Origin: Psychrobacter sp. DAB_AL43B
GTDB lineage: Bacteria > Pseudomonadota > Gammaproteobacteria > Pseudomonadales > Moraxellaceae
Direction of reading: 5' to 3'
Assembly (NCBI RefSeq): GCF_900168255.1
Contig: NZ_LT799838.1
Coordinates: 1,302,001 to 1,366,000, forward strand
DNA: 64,000 nucleotides
The notes under the pieces were generated by a model, which saw only the letters and a list, made by a program, of their open reading frames with translations, was not told where the DNA came from and made no database searches. Of this stretch, positions 45,870 through 54,441 are shown in pieces (position 1 is the first letter of the stretch; each line of letters opens with the position of its first letter). The position numbers were made by a program, and so were the translations under genes.

Positions 45870-45903
45870 ATACAAACACTCGTTTTCCATTAAAGGTAGT
45901 CTT

Positions 45904-46422
45904 CTACCACCAATACGTTGGATACTGCTTATCCTTACCTAAATTGTTATAAATAAGCGCTACCATGACCAAAATAATAGAACCGAGCAGGGTAGGTGTT
46001 ATCAAAAACCCCCAATTCACCGCACCCAGCATGACTATCAAAGGGTTGGACCCCGCAGGCGGGTGCGGCATTCTAAATACCAGCATTAGCGCAATGGCGG
46101 TGCCTACAGCGCTTGCCATACTCCACCAGTGAATGCCAAATAACATCATAAATACCAGTCCTGTAAAAGTCGCAATAACATGTCCGCCTATGACGTTTCT
46201 TGGCTGCGCAAAAGGGCTGGCAGGATACGCAAATATCAATAAACAACTAGCACCAAATGATCCCAGTATCATTATTAATTCTACCGAGCTTCCTAGCATA
46301 GCAAGCGTTGCCGTTGCGAGGGTTCCGCCGAGCCAAGCCACTAGTATCATCGATAACGGCAATCTTTTTGGGCATGGACTGACTTGACCATTTAATTTGT
46401 ACCAATTAAAAAATGAATGCAT
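45904..46422 (-). CDS. HPP-family integral membrane protein
   Basis: The 172-residue protein has four or five membrane spans. The family motif MPHPPAGSNPLIVMLG is present (about 114-129), and earlier LIFAYPASPFAQPRNVIGGH matches the second conserved block. Plant and cyanobacterial HPP proteins transport nitrite in plastids; for bacteria the role is open. It is divergent from a TetR gene, with two strong palindromes between them, which makes it the obvious regulated target. Confidence 0.82.
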   Translation of the reverse strand: MHSFFNWYKLNGQVSPCPKRLPLSMILVAWLGGTLATATLAMLGSSVELIMILGSFGASCLLIFAYPASPFAQPRNVIGGHVIATFTGLVFMMLFGIHWWSMASAVGTAIALMLVFRMPHPPAGSNPLIVMLGAVNWGFLITPTLLGSIILVMVALIYNNLGKDKQYPTYWW

Positions 46423-46467
46423 GCTGACTCCTATGATAAATAAACAATTTAAAAGTATTGCTGTTGG

Positions 46468-46508
46468 TATACTGGTCAGTATATTATGTAAGTATACCGA
46501 ACGGTATA
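46468..46508. promoter_or_regulatory. Twin TetR operators between the HPP gene and tetR
   Basis: TATACTG-GT-CAGTATA (46468-46483) is a perfect 7-2-7 palindrome, and TATACCG-AA-CGGTATA (46493-46508) is another. Their centres are exactly 25 bp apart and they share TATAC(C/T)G arms. The second has the ACCG-N2-CGGT core seen in many TetR-family operators. Both lie between divergent start codons. Confidence 0.75.
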
Positions 46509-46570
46509 TAAAAATAATAGTTTTTTATTGAATAAAATAATAGGAACGAAAAGAAGAGGAGATTTAGCCA

Positions 46571-47110
46571 ATGCAATTACGAGACACTATTTTACGAAAA
46601 AGCTATGAGCTCTTTTATAAGCAAGGCTTTCACGACAGTGGAGTGGAGCTTTTAGCAAAGAGAGCAGGGACTACTAAGCGGACTTTGTACGCTCATTTTG
46701 GTAATAAAGAGGGACTTATTGAGGAGGTGCTTAAATATCGTCATCAGATGTTTATGGGTCAGCTAAAAGATTACTTCGATATTTTTGAGCTTAAAGATGT
46801 GCCAGGTATTGCAAGGTGCTACTTAACCTTCCTAAAAGACTGGACGTCATCAGAGGATTTTTATGGTTGTATGTTTATCAATGCTTGCGCAGAGTATTCA
46901 GATACCCAATCTTCCCCGCATCAAATAGCCAAACAGCATAAAACTGAAGTCAGACAATGGCTACTTGCTAAGTTTGAACAGGTAGGTGCGGAAAATGCTA
47001 AGCAGAAATCTGACACTCTGTTCGTATTTGGGGAAGGTATTATTGTTGCAGCACAAACGGGCCAGGAGTCATTGGAATTAGATGCTGAGTTTTTTAAGGT
47101 TTTTGCTTAA
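46571..47110 (+). CDS. TetR-family regulator
   Basis: The 179-residue protein has an N-terminal DNA-binding domain: DTILRKSYELFYKQGFHDSGVELLAKRAGTTKRTLYAHFGNKEGLIEEVL, with the recognition helix at TTKRTLYAHFG (about 37-47). The C-terminal part (CMFINACAEYSDTQSSPHQIAKQHK) resembles the TetR_C family of AcrR-like members. It is divergent from the HPP gene and probably represses that gene and itself through the twin palindromes. Its tail overlaps the tail of the isochorismatase-family gene by 4 bp. Confidence 0.85.
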   Translation: MQLRDTILRKSYELFYKQGFHDSGVELLAKRAGTTKRTLYAHFGNKEGLIEEVLKYRHQMFMGQLKDYFDIFELKDVPGIARCYLTFLKDWTSSEDFYGCMFINACAEYSDTQSSPHQIAKQHKTEVRQWLLAKFEQVGAENAKQKSDTLFVFGEGIIVAAQTGQESLELDAEFFKVFA

Positions 47111-47673
47111 AGAGCTTGCAATAAAGCCTTAGTAGTAATGACCCTAGCAAACTCCTCATTTAAGCTTGCCAGCGTAGTCTGATGCATAAGCTCTGCTTCA
47201 TACTTTTCACCGTTGATACCTACTCTATCAAATGTGGCAGTAGCATCAGCTATCAAATAAGTCTCATAGCCATAGTTACCTGACATACGAGTACTAGTAG
47301 AAATACAGTGGTTGGTCGTCAATCCAATAATGACTACCGTTGATATATTTTGATTATCTAATTGTTGTTTTAAATCGGTACCAATGAAGGCGCTATTCAC
47401 CTGTTTGGTAATCACGGTCTCATCTTTATTAGGCAGGGCATATTCGCTGAACTCAAATCCTGAATGGGTAGGATGCAATCGAGAATTAGGATTAAGTGAG
47501 CTATGACGTACATGAAAAACAGGCAACTTATGCTCTCGCCATTTCTGTAGTATCTCTCCGCAAATCTTTTCAGCATTTTTATTATTACGATTACCACCCC
47601 AATAGGCTTCATCTTCGAAGCCTTTTTGAACATCAATAACTAGCAAAGCCGGTTTTTTATCTCGTAAGCTCAT
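47107..47673 (-). CDS. Isochorismatase-family cysteine hydrolase
   Basis: The 188-residue protein carries the three catalytic parts of the family: Asp in ALLVIDVQKGFED (about residue 14), Lys in ITKQVNSAFIGTDL, and Cys in VVIIGLTTNHCISTSTRMSGNYGY (about residue 128). Such enzymes hydrolyse nicotinamide, N-carbamoyl compounds or isochorismate. The sequence is nearest the general cysteine hydrolase group, so substrate is not fixed. AAGGGT precedes the ATG. Confidence 0.85.
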   Translation of the reverse strand: MSLRDKKPALLVIDVQKGFEDEAYWGGNRNNKNAEKICGEILQKWREHKLPVFHVRHSSLNPNSRLHPTHSGFEFSEYALPNKDETVITKQVNSAFIGTDLKQQLDNQNISTVVIIGLTTNHCISTSTRMSGNYGYETYLIADATATFDRVGINGEKYEAELMHQTTLASLNEEFARVITTKALLQAL

Positions 47674-47824
47674 TATTTTTACCCTTATGATAGTTCGTGC
47701 TTATAGGTTAAATGGAGTAATCATAATCTTTGTATTTCTTCTAGGTCATACACAGCCTTTTAATCGCTGTATAATATCAAAATTTTAGTCTTCATCAATT
47801 TAAATGACCAATAAAAGGTGTTTT

Positions 47825-48568
47825 ATGACTCTACGTATTCATGCATTACTTCATGTTGATTTTGAAGACCTTGGTTTTATTGAACAATGGGCAAATAATC
47901 ACGGGCATACCATCACCTATACTCGATTTTATAATGAGGACTCATTACCAGAGCAAGAAAGTTTTGATTGGCTCATAGTCATGGGTGGACCGATGAGTAT
48001 TCACGATCAACAAGAGTTTGTTTGGTTAGCCGATGAAAAGTATTTCATTAGACAAAGTATTGATAATGGCAAGAACGTCATTGGTATATGTTTAGGGGCG
48101 CAGCTCATTGCGCATTGTTTGGGTGCTATTGTTAAGCCTTCTGGCGTCAAAGAGATAGGCTGGTTACCTATTGAATTGACAGAAGAAGGAAAGAGTCATC
48201 CTTTACTACAAAAGCTACCCAAGCAAGCGTTCACTGTATTCCATTGGCATGGTGATGGTTTTGACTGTCCGAAGGCAGCAACTGCTATTGCAACATCAGA
48301 TGCGTGGGCTAACCAAGGGTTTATTTACCAAACACCGCTGCATAAAGAACTTGGATCTTTTGTTATCGGCTGGCAGTGTCACTTTGAAGTGAGCCAAGAG
48401 AGTATGATCAAAATGGTAGAGCATGGGCGTGATGAAATCCAAAACGAACTTAATAATTATCCTAAATCTGTCCAATCACCTGCTGAGATAATAGAGCATG
48501 GTAATAAATATATCGAAGATAACAACGCATGGTTAGCAGTTATGTTGGATAACATATCAAGTATTTGA
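47825..48568 (+). CDS. Class I glutamine amidotransferase-like protein
   Basis: The protein has 247 residues from ATG 47825; an ATG at 47804 is in frame, but AAAGGTG lies just before 47825. The class I triad is visible: Cys in VIGICLGAQLIAHCLGA (about 88-104), then HWHGDGFD, and His/Glu in GWQCHFEVS. It starts with DFEDLGFIEQWA, typical of stand-alone GMP-synthase-like amidotransferases. It probably removes an amide or gamma-glutamyl group from a small molecule. It lies upstream of a GNAT pseudogene on the same strand. Confidence 0.85.
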   Translation: MTLRIHALLHVDFEDLGFIEQWANNHGHTITYTRFYNEDSLPEQESFDWLIVMGGPMSIHDQQEFVWLADEKYFIRQSIDNGKNVIGICLGAQLIAHCLGAIVKPSGVKEIGWLPIELTEEGKSHPLLQKLPKQAFTVFHWHGDGFDCPKAATAIATSDAWANQGFIYQTPLHKELGSFVIGWQCHFEVSQESMIKMVEHGRDEIQNELNNYPKSVQSPAEIIEHGNKYIEDNNAWLAVMLDNISSI

Positions 48569-48590
48569 AAATTTCCAAATGGAGACAAAT

Positions 48591-49046
48591 ATGAAAAATA
48601 ATACGCCCATTCAAATGATTGATTTATCAGATATAGATTTCAAGGCTTGGTTAACTTCATAGCAAAGGTATCTAAATTTTTATGAGACTACTTTACCAAT
48701 AAGCACGATTGAACAGACATGGCAGAGTTTACTTGAAGAAAATGTAGCTATTTATGGGTTTGGGGCATGGAGTGACAATAGGTTAATAGGTATCACACAT
48801 GTAGTACTACACCCTAATACGTGGAACACTACTGAATGCTGTTATTTGGAGGACTTATACGTTGATGATGCCATTCGTGATCAAAGCGTAGGTCGTAAAC
48901 TTATTGAGCACGTTTATAACGTTGCTAGTGATAAAGGGTGTAACCGTGTTTATTGGGTGACTCAGGAAGGTAATACGCCAGCTCGGGCTTTCTATGACAC
49001 CTTAGCAACTCAAACTGATATAGTGCAATATCGCAAAAATTTATAA
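48591..49046 (+). pseudogene. GNAT acetyltransferase with one in-frame TAG
   Basis: ATG 48591 follows GGAGA. The frame reads KAWLTS-TAG-QRYLNFYET, and after the stop codon (48660-48662) continues uninterrupted to 49046 with VDDAIRDQSVGRKLIEHVYN, the acetyl-CoA loop, and NTPARAFYDTLA. The family usually has Trp at the TAG position (WLxxWxxYLxFY), so a single TGG-to-TAG change explains it. The rest is intact. Internal starts could yield a C-terminal piece only. Confidence 0.82.
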
Positions 49047-49103
49047 AAAGATATGGCGTTCGGAACACGCCAGCTGCTCATAGGCATAGTTATTTAACTA
49101 TCT

Positions 49104-49325
49104 TTGAAGTGCGAAAACCCAATAGCAGCCTTGCCAATCGTTGGTGTTTCCGTGTCGATGAAAAAGAAAAAAGATGACGCTTTTTATGCTCAAGGCATCA
49201 CTGATGCTGGGCAGCCAAAGCTTAGAGCTGAGTACCATGAGAGTTATTATGCCACTTTTCTTATCAATCCTTCAGAAAAAAGAATCAAGCGTGAAAATCG
49301 TGTGAATATAAATACTCAAAAATGA
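49104..49325 (+). pseudogene. VOC-family (glyoxalase-like) C-terminal remnant
   Basis: The frame ends in KDDAFYAQGITDAGQPKLR, then AEYHESYYATFLINP, a pattern shared by the last beta-alpha-beta unit of VOC dioxygenase/glyoxalase proteins (FYxxAL...G...PGxRxxYHxxYYAAFxxDPxG). The first half of the domain and a credible start are missing, and the reading before 49150 is not VOC-like. Confidence 0.6.
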
Positions 49326-49338
49326 GATTATTATTACG

Positions 49339-49848
49339 TTAGCTTTCATCCTGCGATTTTTGTAAATAATAATCTTCAAACATTGATATCATTTCGCTAG
49401 TGGCTCCAGGGCCTGGTTTAAACACCACATCGCGCGCTTCCAAAATTTTACCTGAGCGTGCTTGTAGACCTAACTGCTGAATTGATGCTAGCTCTTCTTT
49501 ATCCCAAATCTCTATCGGCTCTTGCCCTTCTCCAAAAACCCATTTATCACCCCACTGGACTAGAGAGACAACAGTCACAAGCAAATCTCTTCCTCTTGGC
49601 GTCAGCTTATATATAAATCGATCTACTTCTGGATTGGTTGATACCTTTTTTAATATCTCATTCTCTACAAGAATATTTAAACGATTGGATAATACTGTTT
49701 TGGCTATTCCCAATCTATCTTCAAATTCAGAAAACCGCTGTACCCCAAAAAAGGCATCACGAATAATAAGTAGAGACCACTTGTCACCAATGATATCGAC
49801 TGTTCTTGCTAAGCTACAATTAATTTCGTTAAATGATGTTCTAGTCAT
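49339..49848 (-). CDS. HxlR-family regulator
   Basis: The protein has 169 residues from ATG 49848; the frame extends further upstream but MTRTSFNEINCSLARTVDIIGDKW, split after CSLAR, is the standard HxlR opening. The winged helix continues LLIIRDAFFGVQRFSEFEDRLGIAKTVLSNRL. The C-terminal 60 residues (EPIEIWDKEELASIQQLGLQARSG) are an extension often seen in this subgroup. It lacks the extra redox cysteines of some members. It is divergent from an alpha/beta-hydrolase gene, with two identical-arm palindromes in between. Confidence 0.87.
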   Translation of the reverse strand: MTRTSFNEINCSLARTVDIIGDKWSLLIIRDAFFGVQRFSEFEDRLGIAKTVLSNRLNILVENEILKKVSTNPEVDRFIYKLTPRGRDLLVTVVSLVQWGDKWVFGEGQEPIEIWDKEELASIQQLGLQARSGKILEARDVVFKPGPGATSEMISMFEDYYLQKSQDES

Positions 49849-49954
49849 AATAGCCTGATATAGATTTTTGTAAAAAACCATTATGGCATGCTCTAACCCT
49901 TTTATGGTCAAGAGAGATTAACTATTCTAATTTTTATTTAAATTCATTAAATTA

Positions 49955-49999
49955 GTATCTTGAAGATACCAAATAAATAGTATAGTATCTTAAAGATAC
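49955..49999. promoter_or_regulatory. Twin HxlR operators
   Basis: GTATCTT-G-AAGATAC (49955-49969) and GTATCTT-A-AAGATAC (49985-49999) are perfect 7-1-7 palindromes, 30 bp apart from start to start, each followed by CAAATA. They lie upstream of both the HxlR gene and the alpha/beta-hydrolase gene. Confidence 0.82.
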
Positions 50000-50024
50000 C
50001 AAATACAGAAGGTTCCGATGCCAT

Positions 50025-50837
50025 ATGAATAACTTGAGTTTTATCTTGTTAAAAAGTTATATAAATATACTGGGTTATGTGGCACCTGAAATGGCTGCAA
50101 AAAAGGCACAGAGTATATTTTTTACGCCAAGAAAATATGCGCAGAAGCCTTGGGAGATAACTGCGCAGGATACAGCGCGAACAGTGGTATTGGATAGCGG
50201 CATTAATTGTTTAGTATGGGGTCAAGGTGAGCCGATTTTGCTCATGCATGGCTGGGAAGGCAGAGCCAGTCAGATGTCTGTTTTTTTACCTTTTTTATCC
50301 ACTAAATATATGTTAATTGCTATTAATGCTCCAGCTCACGGCGATAGCCAGGAAACTAGAAGCAATCCAAACAAATTCATCAAGGCCATTTTTGAAGCCC
50401 AAAAATATTTCGGTCCTCTAAAGGCTATCATAGGTCACTCGATGGGTGGCGGTGCAGCAGTGTATGCTGCTATTGAAGGCCTAAAAGTTGAGAAAATTAT
50501 TTCGATAGCTGGACCATCAAATTTTCAGCATAGTGTTGAATCATTTGCTGCTCTTATTGGTTTACGCGGTAAAGTGTTAGGGCACTTTATGAAACAAACA
50601 GAGCAAGAAGTTCAGTTAACTTTTTCAGAAATAGACATGGCATCAAGGATAGGTAATGTAGATCAATTTGTACTAATCGTGCATGACGAGAATGATTTGG
50701 AAGTACCGTTTTTACAGGGGCGCAGGTATGAAGATAAGCTAATCAACGGGGAGTTTTTTGCCACGCAAAATCTTGGGCACAGGAAAATTATGAAGTCTGA
50801 GATAGTTCTGCAAAAAGTGACTGATTTTATAGCCTAA
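50025..50837 (+). CDS. Alpha/beta-hydrolase
   Basis: The 270-residue protein has the oxyanion-side motif ILLMHGWEGRASQM (about 66-79) and the nucleophile elbow IIGHSMGGGAAVYAA (Ser about residue 142). The acid is in LIVHDENDLEVPF, and the His in NLGHRKIM near the C-terminus. There is no signal peptide. The sequence resembles uncharacterised hydrolases commonly paired with HxlR or TetR regulators. It is probably induced by release of the divergent HxlR protein, and co-transcribed with the following membrane protein gene (73 bp gap). Confidence 0.83.
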   Translation: MNNLSFILLKSYINILGYVAPEMAAKKAQSIFFTPRKYAQKPWEITAQDTARTVVLDSGINCLVWGQGEPILLMHGWEGRASQMSVFLPFLSTKYMLIAINAPAHGDSQETRSNPNKFIKAIFEAQKYFGPLKAIIGHSMGGGAAVYAAIEGLKVEKIISIAGPSNFQHSVESFAALIGLRGKVLGHFMKQTEQEVQLTFSEIDMASRIGNVDQFVLIVHDENDLEVPFLQGRRYEDKLINGEFFATQNLGHRKIMKSEIVLQKVTDFIA

Positions 50838-50910
50838 AAGGCGTTTATTATTCTTTTAGAATACAAAGTCACTTTTGAAGTTGAGAATGTAATATAGGAA
50901 TGTCTGAATT

Positions 50911-51330
50911 ATGAACATGTTTTTAGTTTTTGCAGGCGTTTTAAGTGCTATTACTGCAGCTCTTCATATAGGTTGCATCATATTTGGTGGTTCATGGTAT
51001 CGATTTTTTGGTGCTGGAGAACAAATGGCTGTTCTCTCTGAACGTGGTAGCGTTGAACCAACTGTCATTACCTCTGTAATCGTACTCATTTTTTCAATTT
51101 GGGCACTTTATGCTTTTTCCGCTGCAGGTTTGGTTGGTAAATTACCATTCACACGTACAGCCCTCATTGTAATAACTGTTATATATTTCAGTCGTGGCCT
51201 TGTTGGGCTTTTCTTTATTAATAATCCTATTGGAAGAAGTCCTAAGTTTTGGTTATGGAGTTCAGTAATATGTTTATTAATTGGTGTAATTCATTTTATT
51301 GGTCTCAAGCAACAGTGGTCAAGTTTATAG
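50911..51330 (+). CDS. Small four-span membrane protein, function unknown
   Basis: The 139-residue protein has four hydrophobic segments: about 3-22 (LVFAGVLSAITAALHIGCII), 52-72 (VITSVIVLIFSIWALYAFSA), 82-102 and 115-132. A conserved-looking FGGSWYRFFGAGEQMA lies after the first. It contains no catalytic motif that I can name. It follows the alpha/beta-hydrolase gene in the same direction and is probably part of the HxlR-controlled unit. Confidence 0.68.
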   Translation: MNMFLVFAGVLSAITAALHIGCIIFGGSWYRFFGAGEQMAVLSERGSVEPTVITSVIVLIFSIWALYAFSAAGLVGKLPFTRTALIVITVIYFSRGLVGLFFINNPIGRSPKFWLWSSVICLLIGVIHFIGLKQQWSSL

Positions 51331-51851
51331 ATATAGTAAGATTCAAATAGATCGTGACGTTTGTCAGATTATAAACTTAGCCCACAAGAATGAGTTAATT
51401 CTATGTAAAACGCGTTGATTATATTACCCAAAGTGATTACTCATATTCGTAACTATGAACCCAACTTACTTATCCACATTCATTGCCATAGCTCTATACA
51501 CTTAAGAGAAATGCTAAGTTTGGGTGCTTTGGATACCGTTATTGTTGTATTACGGTCGTTGCCCAAAGTAGTCTAGGTCAAATGACAGCGCTGACACCTG
51601 AGAATAATCCCCTTCTGTTCAAATTACCGAAATTGCCTGAACTTATCATTGAGATGGTCATCGCCTCAAATCCTCATCCAAATTTTGGATGCGTATAGCT
51701 ATTAGAAGTCTGTAAGCTTTAGCTTGATTAGTAAGTTAAGTACTAGTTTGTTGATAGCTCGCCGCCGCCCATCATTTCAGAAGCTACTATTTTTTTATAA
51801 TTGCAAAAATTAAATTGAGACAGCTCATTGGTTTAATCTGAAGACAACTAC
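51331..51851. other. 520-bp intergenic region
   Basis: No gene can be supported. A 38-codon open frame (51582-51698) and a short palindrome (ATCCAAATTTTGGAT, near 51678-51692) are present. Small protein-like scraps suggest decayed genes, but none can be assigned to a family. Confidence 0.4.
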
Positions 51852-52472
51852 TCACAGCCTAACAAAGTTAGGCAAAGACTCAATACGTTTAAACCAATTA
51901 AGTAAGTCTTGATAAGGCGACAAGTCTAGTCCACCTTCCTCGGCATTGTGCGTGTAAGCATATAGGCTAATATCTGCCAAACTGACATTATCTCCCAATA
52001 TATAGGCTTTACCTTCAAGCTGCTGGTTTAGATAACTAAGAACATCATTCGATTTATCAAATTTCTGCTGATATTCCTCCAGCCTACTAGGTATCATATT
52101 CTGAAATTTTCTGATGAAACGAACAGACGCTATATTGGGTCTAACTTCACCTTGCTCATAAAGTAACCATTGCCACATTCTTGCATAGTCTATGGCAGAG
52201 TTAGGAATGAGTGCTGAACCTTCAGCTAAATATCTAATAATGGCATTGGACTCTAATATTAGGGTAGGTTCGCTATTAGCTGCCAAGTTATCAGGTGTAA
52301 TTAGTAAAACAGGTACTTGGCCTAATGGATTAATCTGTAAAAATCCAGCTTGTCTATTTTCCTGCGTTAATATATCGATTTCAATCCATTGGTATTCAAT
52401 GTTTAGTAGCTCGCAAGTCAATCTTGCTTTATAGCTATTTCCAGAAACTTTATTACCGTATAGGGTATACAT
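51852..52472 (-). CDS. Glutathione S-transferase family protein
   Basis: The 206-residue protein has the N-terminal thioredoxin-like GST domain: MYTLYGNKVSGNSYKARLTCELL with the Ser region that activates glutathione, NPLGQVPVL with the cis-proline, and LESNAIIRYLAEGS. The helical C-terminal domain has LEGKAYILGDNVSLADISLYAYTH, the N-capping motif of GST_C. It conjugates or reduces small electrophiles with glutathione in the cytoplasm. It stands alone. Confidence 0.88.
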   Translation of the reverse strand: MYTLYGNKVSGNSYKARLTCELLNIEYQWIEIDILTQENRQAGFLQINPLGQVPVLLITPDNLAANSEPTLILESNAIIRYLAEGSALIPNSAIDYARMWQWLLYEQGEVRPNIASVRFIRKFQNMIPSRLEEYQQKFDKSNDVLSYLNQQLEGKAYILGDNVSLADISLYAYTHNAEEGGLDLSPYQDLLNWFKRIESLPNFVRL

Positions 52473-52562
52473 AGCTTATCCTTATTATTAAATTTAAATT
52501 GTAATACCCTAATTATTTGAGTGAGAATATTTCTAACTCAAAAACGCAAATAATTAACAGCT

Positions 52563-53765
52563 TTAACATCTGATAGAACCTAGCGTTTTAACAACGATAC
52601 GCGTAAGTTTTTCAACCAGTTGATCGCTTTCCTCACGTGAAAAGTTTAACGCTGGCAGCAATCGTATGACATTATTACTTCTTACGTCAGTGATGAGCTT
52701 TTCATGGATTCGCGCATTATGGACTAAGTGACTGCAATCCGTTTCGCTGGGTAACACCACTCCGATCATCATACCTTGACCTCGTGTGGTCACACCATAT
52801 TGTGATAACTCTTGCGAAAGGCTGGATTGTATATAATCTCCCTCTTGAGCAGCGTTATGCATAACATCAGTATTACTTAACACATCATACACGGTGTTTA
52901 CCACACGGCTTCCAAGTGGTGTACCGCCATACGTAGATCCATGACTACCTACTTTAAATAAATCTCGCGCTTTACCACTGACTAAGCAAGCACCAATAGG
53001 AAATCCGTTAGCCAACCCTTTAGCGGTTGAGAGCACGTCAGGCTTGACTAGGCTGTGCTGAAAAGCAAAGTATTTTCCAGTACGTCCGTTTCCAGTCTGA
53101 ATCTCGTCTAACATAAATAACCAGTCATGTTGATCACATACAGCTCGTACTTGATCTAAGTAAGAAAAACCTGCTTTCGGTACATTTAAACCGCCTTCAC
53201 CCTGTATGGGTTCTAACAAAATGGCAGTAATTTCATCATATTCGCTTGCAGCCTTCTTGATAGCGTCGATATCTCCATACGGAACACGTATAAAATCATC
53301 ATCTAATGTGAAAAATCCTTCACGGGCTTTAGGATTGGCAGTTGCAGATACCGTCAAAAAAGTACGACCATGAAACGAGTTATCCATAACAATAACTTTC
53401 GGGTTTTTAAAGCCCTTGTTATGCCCATAAAGTCGCGCCATTTTTAATACCGCTTCATTAGCTTCAGCACCGCTATTAGCAAAAAACACGCTATCTATAC
53501 CCGCAGCGGTACAGAGTGATTCTGCCGCTTTTTCCTGCCAATCAATCTGGAATAAGTTGCTAGTGTGCACTAAAGTTGCAGCTTGTTGCTGAATAGCCTC
53601 GGTCACTTGAGGGTGGCAATGTCCCAAACCGCATACGGCAATGCCTGTTAAAGCATCCAAGTAGGCAGTGTCATCAGAGGTGTATAGCCAGCTACCCTGA
53701 CCACGCGCAAAACTAATAGGTTGTGGGCTATAAGTGGGCATGACGTAAGAATTAGAGTCTGACAT
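52563..53765 (-). CDS. argD: Class III aminotransferase, acetylornithine aminotransferase-like
   Basis: The 400-residue PLP enzyme opens MPTYSPQPISFARGQGSWLYT, the ArgD pattern. It has VFFANSGAEANEAVLKMAR, FHGRTFLTVSATA, LLEPIQGEGGL, FMLDEIQTGNGRTGKYFAFQH with the PLP aspartate, and the Schiff-base lysine in LSTAKGLANGFPIGA (about residue 250). ArgD transfers the amino group from glutamate to N-acetylglutamate semialdehyde, and many also act on succinyl-diaminopimelate precursors. There is no arginine gene beside it, so another omega-amino-acid substrate is possible. AAAGGAC precedes the ATG. Confidence 0.8.
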   Translation of the reverse strand: MSDSNSYVMPTYSPQPISFARGQGSWLYTSDDTAYLDALTGIAVCGLGHCHPQVTEAIQQQAATLVHTSNLFQIDWQEKAAESLCTAAGIDSVFFANSGAEANEAVLKMARLYGHNKGFKNPKVIVMDNSFHGRTFLTVSATANPKAREGFFTLDDDFIRVPYGDIDAIKKAASEYDEITAILLEPIQGEGGLNVPKAGFSYLDQVRAVCDQHDWLFMLDEIQTGNGRTGKYFAFQHSLVKPDVLSTAKGLANGFPIGACLVSGKARDLFKVGSHGSTYGGTPLGSRVVNTVYDVLSNTDVMHNAAQEGDYIQSSLSQELSQYGVTTRGQGMMIGVVLPSETDCSHLVHNARIHEKLITDVRSNNVIRLLPALNFSREESDQLVEKLTRIVVKTLGSIRC

Positions 53766-54001
53766 AAATAGTCCTTTAAAAAGTAATTAAGTTAAAATTA
53801 TAAACAATGTTTTATAAATCTTTATTATATAGTTTGGTTTTTAATATGTATTTTGAATAGTCACTCGGTACTGTCCATTAAGGCATATCCTTCCTCGCTC
53901 GGAAAATTTTAAGAATAAAGTGTATAGAAGCAGAAAGATTCATATATTGCCATTCATACCATAGGTATTAAATACTAGAGTTAATTACAATCAGGAGTAA
54001 G

Positions 54002-54412
54002 ATGATGGCAGGAATTAAAGACTTAAATGAATTACTTAATTCGATGCAGCCGGAGCTTGTAGATGAAGCGTTCGTCTTTTGCTCAGTAGCTGGTAGGCTA
54101 GAGCAATATCTCCAATTAGAACCAATAGCTACTTTTAAGGAGCCAGAGGGTATAACTTTGGTTTTAACAAAAGATAAAGCTGATGAGGCTGGTTTAAATT
54201 ACGAAGGTGTTTTTCGGCAAATTACTTTAACAGTTCATTCAAGCCTACAAGCTGTAGGCTTGATAGCAGCAGTGTCGACAAAACTTGCTTCGAAAGGTAT
54301 CAGTGCTAATGTCATTGCTGCTTATTATCATGACCATATATTCGTATCATTAGAGCAAGCAGAACAAGCTTTACTTGCTTTAAAAAAGTTGAGTAATGAA
54401 TCAATATTTTAA
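54002..54412 (+). CDS. ACT-domain protein
   Basis: The 136-residue protein (start at 54002 or, with better spacing from AGGAG, 54005) matches the small ACT-type family: EAFVFCSVAG, ITLVLTKDKADEAGL, FRQITLTVHSSLQAVGLIAAVSTKLASKGISANVIAAYYHDHIFV. The last block is the beta-alpha-beta ACT fold that binds amino acids. No enzyme domain is attached. It is likely a small-molecule sensor or a stand-alone regulator. A peptidase-like gene starts 29 bp downstream, and the two are probably one unit. Confidence 0.8.
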   Translation: MMAGIKDLNELLNSMQPELVDEAFVFCSVAGRLEQYLQLEPIATFKEPEGITLVLTKDKADEAGLNYEGVFRQITLTVHSSLQAVGLIAAVSTKLASKGISANVIAAYYHDHIFVSLEQAEQALLALKKLSNESIF

Positions 54413-54441
54413 AAAATGTAAAGCAGACTAAGAGAGTATCA

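Noticed and set aside
51582..51698. 38-codon frame in the 520-bp gap before the GST gene
   Set aside because: No ribosome site and no recognisable family, though the composition looks like a gene scrap.
51746..51790. Short minus-strand frame with MMGGGELS, resembling a bacteriocin double-glycine leader
   Set aside because: The glycine run comes before the ELS, the reverse of leader order, and there is no core peptide or transporter.
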